A stretch of DNA of 55,681 nucleotides from an uncultured Roseburia sp. (GTDB lineage: Bacteria; Bacillota; Clostridia; Lachnospirales; Lachnospiraceae): contig CANONN010000020.1 of the NCBI GenBank assembly GCA_947567625.1, forward strand, positions 1 through 55,681. Reading direction: 5' to 3'. This document shows positions 25,274-33,200 of the stretch, one piece after another. How positions within the stretch are numbered: position 1 is the first letter of the stretch; every line of letters begins with the position of its first letter. The notes beneath the pieces were generated by a model, which was not told the origin of the DNA, ran no database searches, and was given only the letters and a program-made list of their open reading frames with translations. The position numbers and the translations under genes are program-made.

Positions 25274-25747
25274 TCAATTCAATATAAATGACATCGGAGA
25301 AACGCTTTCCGTCACAATCTCCGCCTTATATGTACCGTCCGAAAGGGTGGCGCCCGCCGTTACCCGATACAGCCAATCGCCCTCCGAAAATCCACCGAGA
25401 TACAGAAGATAGTCATCCATATCCGCGCTTACGGAAATCGGCTGAGCGGAGACCTCCGACACGTACAGTGCATTCCCGTCAACGTTCACGGTCATTCCCG
25501 ATTTTATTTTCGCAGCTTCCTCCTCGCCCACATAGCAGGTGAAAACGCCGTTTTCACAGATTCCCGCCGTTGCTATTTTGGTATCCAAATGCCCGAAGAT
25601 CCCCCATACGCACACACCGATCAGCAGTGTGATGACCGCCGCCAATATCATCCAAACGCCCGGGTTAGATACGCGGATATAATCGTTCAATTGCTCCGGC
25701 GAGGAGACTCTCTCCATGCTCGCCTTGCGGAAAAGTTGTTTTTCCAT
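25274..25747 (-). CDS. Short NHLM secretion adaptor (HlyD-like, no coiled coil)
   Basis: 157 residues. MEKQLFRKASMERVSSPEQL and NDYIRVSNPGVWMILAA fit the N-terminus of NHLM secretion (HlyD-family) proteins: cytoplasmic start, one membrane helix (about 30-52), then a lipoyl/beta-barrel-like outside part. A full adaptor is 300-400 residues with a long coiled-coil hairpin, which is missing here. That makes sense without an outer membrane. It is 11 bp upstream of the peptidase-transporter gene. Confidence 0.75.
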   Translation of the reverse strand: MEKQLFRKASMERVSSPEQLNDYIRVSNPGVWMILAAVITLLIGVCVWGIFGHLDTKIATAGICENGVFTCYVGEEEAAKIKSGMTVNVDGNALYVSEVSAQPISVSADMDDYLLYLGGFSEGDWLYRVTAGATLSDGTYKAEIVTESVSPMSFILN

Positions 25748-25759
25748 ACCGTTCCCCCG

Positions 25760-26056
25760 TTACTCGACCGTGAGGATATCCACAAATCCCGTGACCTCGA
25801 ATACCTCCAAAATAACGTCGTTGACATTTCGTATCACCATTTTACCCTGCTTGTTCATGACCTTCTGCGCAGCCAGCAGAACGCGCAGCCCCGCCGAGGA
25901 GATATATTCCAGCTTCGCGAAATCCAATATCAGCTCGGTATTGTCGGCGATGCTCTGTTTTAATTCCGCTTCGAGCTGCGGTGCGGTCGTGGTGTCAAGC
26001 CTGCCCTCTAAAGCGACATTCAGCGTCGTTCCATCCAAGCTCTTAATTATGTTCAT
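25760..26056 (-). CDS. STAS-domain anti-anti-sigma factor (SpoIIAA/RsbV type)
   Basis: 98 residues from ATG 26056; GGAGG lies 8 nt upstream, and an ATG at 26062 is too close. The whole protein is a STAS domain (LNVALEGRLDTTTAPQLEAE, LILDFAKLEYISSAGLRVLL). SSAGL holds the Ser normally phosphorylated by an RsbW-type kinase and released by a SpoIIE-type phosphatase. Both enzymes are encoded at the far end of the same operon. As first gene of the transcript it may be made in excess. No sigma factor is present, so its target could be the MATE-linked RsbW-like domain or a sigma factor elsewhere. Confidence 0.93.
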   Translation of the reverse strand: MNIIKSLDGTTLNVALEGRLDTTTAPQLEAELKQSIADNTELILDFAKLEYISSAGLRVLLAAQKVMNKQGKMVIRNVNDVILEVFEVTGFVDILTVE

Positions 26057-26093
26057 GTGCATTACCTCCAAAATACTATATTGATTTAAGTTT

Positions 26094-26149
26094 ATCATAT
26101 TGCGTTCAAATTCTTTCCTGCATTTTACGCCAAAAATCTGCATTTTACG
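26094..26149 (-). promoter_or_regulatory. Candidate LytTR operator and promoter of the RiPP operon
   Basis: Two perfect copies of CTGCATTTTACG lie at 26118-26129 and 26138-26149, 20 bp apart. On the minus strand they are followed 18 bp later by TATGAT (26099-26094), with the proximal copy where the -35 box should be. LytTR regulators bind two direct repeats about two helix turns apart at such positions. The adjacent divergent gene encodes a LytTR protein. The match is by spacing and context, not by a known consensus. Confidence 0.6.
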
Positions 26150-26200
26150 AAATGAAAGGCAACAGTTTTGCCTGCCGGCTTCACTGTTTCCAAAACAAAT

Positions 26201-26229
26201 TTGACTTCCAAACTGATACATGTTAGTAT
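26201..26229 (+). promoter_or_regulatory. Sigma-A promoter of the LytTR regulator operon
   Basis: TTGACT (26201-26206), 17 bp, TAGTAT (26224-26229), 22 nt before ATG 26252. Strong enough for constitutive expression. Confidence 0.75.
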
Positions 26230-26251
26230 TAAACATTATGGGAGGATATCT

Positions 26252-26983
26252 ATGTGTCTTGACATCGCCGTATGCGACGACAATGAAGCCGAGCTTGCCA
26301 AAATTACGGAGCAAATACACATGGCTTGCTCTGAGATGAATATCGCGGCGCAGATCCGGTCGTTCCGATCGGGGGAGGAGCTTCTCGCCTCGGACGCCGT
26401 GCGTGAGTGCGGAATTATTTTTATGGACATATATCTGGGCAGCATAAACGGAATAGACGCAGTGCGCAGCATTGCACCCGACAGTTCCCAAAACGTTGTT
26501 TTCATAACCGTCAGCACTGACCATGCCATTGAAGCGTTCAATCTCAATGCCGCGCACTATTTGGTAAAGCCGACAAGTGTTGAATCCGTCTCCGAGGCAA
26601 TCAGGCGATGTATCCCCAATGCATCCGATGAGAACGAACCTGTGCTTGAAATAAAAACGGGTAAGATTACGGTTCCCATACCAATAAAAACTATACTGTA
26701 TATAGAAGTTATGGATAAGTACTGTGTAATCCACACGGATACAAACACGTTTGAAACACGTTCATCGCTCGCCCTGCTTTACGAACAGCTCGACGACAGG
26801 TTTTTTATGAGGCCGCAGCAAAGCTATGTCGTCAATATGGCAGCGATAGAAAAGTTTAATTTCGACCGTATTCTTTTGCGCGGCGAAAAAGACATACCGC
26901 TGTCTCGAAAAAACAGGGCCAAGCTTCAAAAGCAGTATCAGAGTTTTCTGTTCAGATCGGCTAGAGGTGGAGGTATATGTTAA
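26252..26983 (+). CDS. LytTR-type response regulator
   Basis: 243 residues from ATG 26252 (GGGAGG upstream). The receiver domain (about 1-120) has the acidic pair CDDN, phosphoacceptor Asp59 (IIFMDIYLG) and HYLVKP. The LytTR DNA-binding domain (about 130-240) has ILYIEVMDKYCVIHTD, FMRPQQSYVVNM and IPLSRKNRAKL. It overlaps the sensor kinase gene by 7 nt and is divergent from the RiPP operon, whose promoter has matching direct repeats. This is the classic peptide-pheromone two-component type (AgrA/ComE class). Confidence 0.95.
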   Translation: MCLDIAVCDDNEAELAKITEQIHMACSEMNIAAQIRSFRSGEELLASDAVRECGIIFMDIYLGSINGIDAVRSIAPDSSQNVVFITVSTDHAIEAFNLNAAHYLVKPTSVESVSEAIRRCIPNASDENEPVLEIKTGKITVPIPIKTILYIEVMDKYCVIHTDTNTFETRSSLALLYEQLDDRFFMRPQQSYVVNMAAIEKFNFDRILLRGEKDIPLSRKNRAKLQKQYQSFLFRSARGGGIC

Positions 26984-28341
26984 AATTTTTTTGGATATTA
27001 ACGGATGACCTTATTACGATACTGCCGTTTGCTTTTTTATGCTTTTATCCGCTAAAAGGCTACAGCAGATTTTCCGTCAAGAAAACCGTTTTGCTTACCT
27101 CACTTGTCGTTGCGGCTGCGTCGGCGGCAGACGCGCTCGTTATGACGTTTTTTTCTGAACGGACGAATGACAGGGAAATTTTGAGTGTTTTAGGCAATGT
27201 CGTCTACATTACCGCCGTCATTCTTTGTTTCGCATGGTGCGTTTACGCGATAAAAGCGATATGGCAGAAAAAGGCGTTTGTTTTTTTATTCGTTTTATGC
27301 GGCGCACTGTTCACTGTGGTGCTTTCCAATTTCTTTTTGGGCATGTCCCCCACGGCGGAGGGTCAGCTTTTTTTCGCGAACTGCGACACGGTCATCTTCC
27401 GCGCTGTTGCGGAATGTATCGTCATACCGCTGCTGTGTTTGTTTTTTGGGAGATTTTATCTGCCGATAGAACGGAATATAGATAAAAAAGAATTGACGAT
27501 CTTAAACGTTCCAATGCTTACATTGTTCGTTATTTTGTTTATCATTTTTACTTTTCTTGAGACTGAGGGTCTGTACGCAAATCCGTCGGAGAGCTTGCTG
27601 TATTTCGGCATACTCACTATGCTTTTCGTCCTCTGCACCGTTTTGTTCAGAATCTGCCGCCTTATCCGCGACAGGCAGGCAACGAGCGAAAAGCTGATAC
27701 AAAGCCAATATCAGATGAATATCCGCGATGAGCAATACCGCCGTATCTGTGAAAACATTGAGGGAGTGCGCCGCCAGCGTCACGATATGCGGCATCACAT
27801 GACGGCTCTGCGCTGCTTTCTCGAAAACGGCGATACAAAAAAGGCGATGGAATATCTCGACCAATATCTGGGAAATTGTCAAAATCAAACTATCATGATC
27901 TACAGCAAACATCCCGTTATCAATATGATCGTCAGCCACTACGCCGAACTGGCACGGGAACGAAAGATACCGTTATCGGTGCATATTCAGTTTTCCGACG
28001 AGCTGTCCCCCGATAAGTTAGCGATAGAAAACGTTGATATTTCCGTCCTACTTGGAAATCTGCTTGAAAACGCAATCAACGCTGCGTCAAAGCTTCCTGT
28101 GTCGGAGCGCGATATCAAACTCAATATTCTGCAACAGGGAAATATGCTCGCTGTTACTGTAGACAACAGCTTCAACGGCGAGGTTTTGCAAAAGGACGGC
28201 GCTTATCTTTCCACGAAACCGGGACACAGCGGTCTGGGGCTTTCCAGCCTTATGGACATTGCGGAAAAATATTATGGCGGGACAGAGTTTCGTCATGTGA
28301 ATCACACATTTTATTCCTCGATCATGCTTAAGTTGGATTAA
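26977..28341 (+). CDS. AgrC-like GHKL sensor histidine kinase
   Basis: 454 residues. Six or so membrane helices (about 5-225) form the sensor. Then come a dimerisation helix with RQRHDMRHHM (phospho-His269), the N-box LLGNLLENAINAA and the G-box SGLGLSSLMDIAEKYYG. This family senses peptides. The matured RiPP or a processed leader could be the ligand (inference). It is translationally coupled to the response regulator. Nothing recognisable of a dedicated autoinducer gene is nearby. Confidence 0.93.
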   Translation: MLKFFWILTDDLITILPFAFLCFYPLKGYSRFSVKKTVLLTSLVVAAASAADALVMTFFSERTNDREILSVLGNVVYITAVILCFAWCVYAIKAIWQKKAFVFLFVLCGALFTVVLSNFFLGMSPTAEGQLFFANCDTVIFRAVAECIVIPLLCLFFGRFYLPIERNIDKKELTILNVPMLTLFVILFIIFTFLETEGLYANPSESLLYFGILTMLFVLCTVLFRICRLIRDRQATSEKLIQSQYQMNIRDEQYRRICENIEGVRRQRHDMRHHMTALRCFLENGDTKKAMEYLDQYLGNCQNQTIMIYSKHPVINMIVSHYAELARERKIPLSVHIQFSDELSPDKLAIENVDISVLLGNLLENAINAASKLPVSERDIKLNILQQGNMLAVTVDNSFNGEVLQKDGAYLSTKPGHSGLGLSSLMDIAEKYYGGTEFRHVNHTFYSSIMLKLD

Positions 28342-28350
28342 CGGCGTTTG

Positions 28351-28455
28351 TTACTTATTAAGTTCTTGGCACGCTTCTTTGGCCTCGCGGTTATCAGCAT
28401 ACGGTACCTTGCGCTCGAACTTTTCCTCAATGCAGTAGACTTTCTCAAACCTCAT
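28351..28455 (-). CDS. Small ORF or C-terminal gene fragment, unknown
   Basis: The frame reads MRFEKVYCIEEKFERKVPYA then DNREAKEACQELNK and stop (34 residues). It is open for about 13 more codons upstream without a standard start. I see no clear ribosome site. The highly charged, regular sequence looks like a real protein C-terminus, so this may be the remnant of a gene cut when the locus at 12.5-28.3 kb was inserted. Confidence 0.3.
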   Translation of the reverse strand: MRFEKVYCIEEKFERKVPYADNREAKEACQELNK

Positions 28456-28981
28456 CCCCCATCTACAGAATAGCTTGTGTTGGGTTTATCGGATGACACA
28501 TCAGAGTTAAGTCTAGCATCCTTAAATGTGTTAAACTCTGTCTATTACACTGGAAATTATATATTTCGTTAGGTTTAGGCGTCTTAAATTGCTGTTTATT
28601 GAGTGACTCCTTTCAAATTACCGTTTATCGGGGAAATTTGCTTCCTCTCGAATTCTCGCTTACTAGGGTGGGAGACTTTCCTTCGAACTCCCCGATAAAC
28701 GGTAATTTGATCATACGGAAATTTGATGATTTTCCGCATTCCACAACAATATTTGCGGTAATTTCAATCATGGCTTACAGATTATGCTGCTGTCATTGTA
28801 TTACGGTATCCTGCTGGTACTTGCGTTTTCCCAGACATAAGGATGCCATAAAGATTTTTTTGACAATTATCATCTCTTTGTATCCTTGATAATATGATAT
28901 GATTCTTTTCGTTAAATTTAAATGCAGTTACTACCCAATATATATGCTATATATAATTACTACCCAATATATAATCTATAT
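28456..28981. other. Gene-poor spacer with decayed sequence
   Basis: No intact gene. On the plus strand 28760-28840 reads NFNHGLQIMLLSLYYGILLV then LAFSQT and stop, which resembles the last helix of a membrane protein and may be a remnant. A 21-bp perfect inverted repeat is listed separately. The last 60 bp are AT-rich with a repeated ACTACCCAATATATA motif (28930-28978), close to the AraC gene end. Confidence 0.4.
28614..28709. repeat. 96-bp element with 21-bp perfect inverted ends
   Basis: The left arm at 28614-28634 (CAAATTACCGTTTATCGGGG plus A) is exactly mirrored at 28689-28709, with 54 bp between. A related, imperfect stretch (CAAATTACAATTTATCGG ... CTTCCTCTCAAATTACCGTT) lies at 29900-29950. 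Together they flank the AraC gene. Confidence 0.7.
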
Positions 28982-29836
28982 CTATTTTCTGTAACATTGT
29001 CGATATTCTTTCGGCGTCATGCCTGTCACCTTTTTAAATGTTTTAAAAAAATGTTCATAACTGTTAAATCCAAGCAAATTCTGCGTTTCCGTAACTGAAT
29101 GTCTTTCCTGCAACAGCTGTTTCGCTTTCGTGACACGCTGTAACACCGTAAACTGTTTCACGGTTGTATTCACATATTTTTTGAATATCCTAGCAGCATA
29201 ATCATGATTCAGAAATAAACTGTCCGCAACATCTCCTACCGTAATATTTTCACGCAGATGTGTGTTGATATAGTTCATCATGGCAGAGACAAGTCCGGCC
29301 GTCCCCTGCGCCGGCTCATTCTGATATTCCGCCGCAGTTCTCAGATTGCTGTTTATCATCCGATGTATTCCGCTAAGCACAGAAAAGAATATCTGCAATT
29401 TTTTAAATTTATCCGAATTATTGCATTGTATCAGAGATGAAAGTTGATTCATAAGTTCTTTTGCATCCTCCTCCTTTACATGAAATACGAGAGGATTTTG
29501 CGCATCCTTAAAATAGGCATATTTTTCATCAAAATCTTTCCCGATAGTATGTTCCAGCCACGCAGTGTGTATAGTCAGGATATATCGCTCATAGTTCAAT
29601 GATTCTGGTGCAATCACCTTGTGTATACAGTATGCCGGAATCAACAGCAGCGTATTTTTAGGAAAAGGAATGACATTGCTCCCCAGTAGAATATTGGGCA
29701 CATCCGTCAGATTAAGATAGATTTCAACCGCGTTATGCGTATGCGGCGGCATGGTAAAAATGCCGTTCTCCGTCTTATGCACAATCTCAAACGTTTCATA
29801 AAATTCTTCATACAAAACATTCTCTGCTCTGTCCAT
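28982..29836 (-). CDS. AraC-family transcriptional regulator
   Basis: 284 residues from ATG 29836 (GGAGGG 7 nt upstream); the frame is open 66 nt further. The N-terminal half is a cupin sensor (TMPPHTHNAVEIYLNL, NTLLLIPAYCIHKV). The C-terminal half has two helix-turn-helix motifs (ITVGDVADSLFLNHDYAARI and a second ending FFKTFKKVTGMTPKEYR). Transcribed alone. It lies next to the PL4-PL11 lyase operon and may control it or a lost neighbour. Confidence 0.9.
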   Translation of the reverse strand: MDRAENVLYEEFYETFEIVHKTENGIFTMPPHTHNAVEIYLNLTDVPNILLGSNVIPFPKNTLLLIPAYCIHKVIAPESLNYERYILTIHTAWLEHTIGKDFDEKYAYFKDAQNPLVFHVKEEDAKELMNQLSSLIQCNNSDKFKKLQIFFSVLSGIHRMINSNLRTAAEYQNEPAQGTAGLVSAMMNYINTHLRENITVGDVADSLFLNHDYAARIFKKYVNTTVKQFTVLQRVTKAKQLLQERHSVTETQNLLGFNSYEHFFKTFKKVTGMTPKEYRQCYRK

Positions 29837-29902
29837 ATCACGTTCCCTCCACATAAAAAACGGCTGAATATCATGAATTATTTTCTCATATCCTGATGTC
29901 AC

Positions 29903-30150
29903 AAATTACAATTTATCGGTCAGTTTTACTTCCTCTCAAATTACCGTTTAACAGATGCCCATTCTGTGTTCAAATTTGCATTTATCAGGTGCCTCATTCT
30001 GTGTTTTCGATGAGACGCTCTGAAACTTTCACGTCCACTGTGCGAAAGCGGCATAAAAGGGATAGAACATTATGGCATCCGACACGACAGCGACGAACGC
30101 CAAAACGATATTGGAACAAACGTATATCCCCTTTCATCACCGATAACACA
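29903..30150. other. Spacer with repeat relics
   Basis: No intact gene is visible. 29900-29950 resembles the inverted-repeat element at 28.6 kb. On the minus strand, about 30114 down to 30029, a frame reads SNIVLAFVAVVSDAIMFYPF then YAAFAQWT and stop, which looks like the end of a membrane permease and may be a relic. Confidence 0.35.
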
Positions 30151-30192
30151 AAAACATTATAGCACAAACAACCGTTTGTGCCATAATGTTTT
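30151..30192 (-). terminator. Intrinsic terminator of the pectin-lyase operon
   Basis: AAAACATTATAGCACAAAC pairs with GTTTGTGCCATAATGTTTT around AACC. On the minus strand the stem is followed by TTTTTGTG. It lies 60 bp after the PL4 stop codon. Confidence 0.8.
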
Positions 30193-30252
30193 CTTTCATA
30201 CAATCAGACTATTTTTCCCGTTTTTACTACTTTTTGGTTTGCCGCAATTGGA

Positions 30253-33200
30253 TTACTTTTTAATTACCAGCTTTACTGCCTTGGAGGTTGCCGCCTTATA
30301 ATTTTTATCTGCTTTCACGGTCGCTTTCACATAATAAATACCCGTTTTCTTAGGCGCCTGCCCCGTCTTCGCTGCTCCCGCGTTTTTCTTTGTCGTTTTC
30401 GTCTTGCACTTTTTATCTTTGTAGTAAGTATACGTTACTTTCCCGGTCGACCCTTTCACCGTTGCCTTTTTAACAGAAACAGCTTTTCCGGTATAACGGG
30501 CGGTCCGCTTCTTTAATGTCACTTTTGACGCCGCTTTCTTTATCGTCAGCTTTGCCACATTGCTGACAGCCGCGGGATGGCTGGCGTCCGCCGCCACACG
30601 CGCCGTAACATAGTAAGTTCCGGCATATTTGGGCGCCTGACCTTTCCCTGCCGCACCGCTGTTTTTCTTTGTCGTCTGCTTTTTACAGGCGGCATCCGTA
30701 TAATAGAGATAAGTAACATTTCCCGTCGAACCGGTTACTGCAGCCTTTCCAATCGTTACCGCATTCTTGTTGTACGTGACGGTTTTGTTTTGTAACACAA
30801 CGGTTGTCTGCCCTTTTGCACCCGTGCTTTCCGATGTCCCGGTCGTTTCACTGTTTCCTGCCATACCGCCCTGCTCGCTTGATTTTGTCTCGCTGTTTAC
30901 GGTATTTCCCGCAGCATCATCTGGCTGTCCCGGTCCTGTCTGACTGTCTTGCGCATTCTCTGTCGAGCCGCTTGATCCTGTCCCGTTTCCTCCAGTGCTC
31001 TCGCCTGATTCACTCGTCCCTGACTGGCTTCCTTCCGTGTTCTCCGTTGACTCACTCGACTCACTTGAACCCGTCTGGCTTCCTCCCGTGCTCTCCGTTG
31101 ATTCACTCGACTCACTTGAACCCGTCTGGCTTCCTCCCGTGCTCTCCGTTGACTCACCCGACTCACTTGAACCCGTCTGGCTTCCTCCCGTGCTCTCGCT
31201 TGACTCACTTGATAGGTCCGGTTTTTCGGTGTCGGGCGTATCGTCCGCTTTTCTGGTATCAACATCCAGACGGATGGCATCATAGATGTTGCCCGCATAA
31301 ATCGTATAATCCGAATGTTCCCATGGAGTCACATTATCCTCCTGATAAGCCGGATGGTCATGGGTCAGCAGAATCACGTTTTCTCCTTCTTTTATCAAAG
31401 ATGCATCAAATTCGATTTTGACTAGCTGATTAATACCGACCAGCCCGCTACGTCCGACACTTCCATCCGTGTACAAGGATACTACGGCTGTGTCATCACT
31501 TTCTGCAACAGATACCGGTTCACTGTTTACGGTCACCTGCCCTGCCGTATTCACGATATTAGTTCCATTGAGTGTCGCACGGATGCTCCCGAAGCGGTTT
31601 CCACACACATTGATTAACAAGGTACCGGTTCCTTCTGCGTAAGCGGCGCCGCTGTCAAATCTGATCTGATAGGGTGCAAGCTCGTTCCCTCTCCAACGGG
31701 AATCCTCTTCCTCCATGGGAATCGCTCTTGCCGCATCATATTTTACTTTGCGCGTCTCCTCGTCAAAGTAAAACGCACCGTCATAGTGTTCTTTGTGCCC
31801 CGCTGTCCGGCTCGCCATCTGCACGAAAAACCAATCCTTTGATTCATCGCTTTCTCCTACTTTAAAATCAACGCCATCCGGGAAAAGCGAATGGAACAGA
31901 AGGTGGGAACCCCAATACCGGCACGGATACGCGTAGGCATATTCCTCGGCCGTTTTGTCCGGAATGCCGATTGTCCAAAGTGTCTTACCGTAAATCGGGT
32001 CATCCCATGTAATATTCCCCAGATCTTTCGCTTCATTTTCTCCGATTACGATATTGTGCTCTACATACTCATCCATGATTCCGTTGACATTGATATTCAA
32101 TTTGTAAGTGCCCGGAATGATATTCTTAATTTCAAATGTTCCGTCCTGCTTCACCGGTGCATAAAATTCATAATAATCATTGTCCAATGCCCAGTATTTG
32201 CTTCTCTCATCCGACAAAACGGCCCAACCGATCGAATTTTCCCCGGTTCCGTCATCCGTAACAGTCAGGTCATTTGTGATCTCCCTGTTGATTGTGCCGT
32301 TCTTCACGGAAAAAGTTCCTTGTAAACTGCCGCGCGTTGCTGCCGCATACTGCTTCGGACAATCCTCTGCATTAGGATATTCCTCCTCCGCCATCCAGTT
32401 GTACGGCCACTTTTCCACTTCTTTTAATGCCTGTGCATAAGTCTGTGTATATGCCTCTTCCTTGGAAGAAATGCTCTCGTCGGTGGTCGCATACCACATC
32501 ACGGGCCCGTACACTTTCTGATAGCCCTCCTCGACATCCACGCCTTTTGTCCCGTTATGTCCCGTCTCAAGATGCCAGCTGACGATAAACGTACTGCCGG
32601 GTCCGCCATGGACATCAATATCCTGTTTTGCGTAACCGCCTCCTGCCCAGTCTCTGCTTGGTGTCAGCAGGGAAAGGCCGCCCTCGTCGCTGAACGCTCC
32701 GATCATAATATTGCTGTACTGATAGGAAAGATTGTTATATTTTGTAAAAATGCTTCCATCGTTTAGTACATAAGTAGAATCAAACAACATTCCATGCTCG
32801 CCACTGGCTTCCGCTACATCTTCCTTAAAATCTCCGGGACCCGCCATCTTAACAAGCTGTCCGCCGATCTCGCCGCCCTGAACCACACTATACGGCAATC
32901 GGTCGTAATCAAACTTCATCGCGTACCTTGACTGTCCGAAATTAAAAGTTCTGCCGTTTGCAATATCCTCATCGGAGTAATTTTCATCAAGAATCGCGTA
33001 CATATAAAGTCCCGGGGAATCCTTTTCCAACACAAATCGAAAATCCAGGTCAATCGGAAGCGTATTATTGTCATCCTTTTTCAGCCTGATTTCTTTCACG
33101 GAAACCTCGCACAAATTATCGGTCTGTCTGATAATGCTACCCGTACAATTCTTCAGGGTCATCTCCTGTTTCCCGTCCCCAACATGCCCGCTGTCCGTAT

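Noticed and set aside
26160-26195. A family-A repeat copy in the LytTR intergenic region
   Set aside because: AACAGTTTTGCCTGCCGGCTTCAC resembles one stem only. The rest of the element is missing, so the match may be chance.
31040-31205. Regular repeats resembling a CRISPR array
   Set aside because: The units are contiguous, in frame within the PL4 gene, and encode a Ser/Glu/Gly linker. There are no unique spacers and no cas genes.
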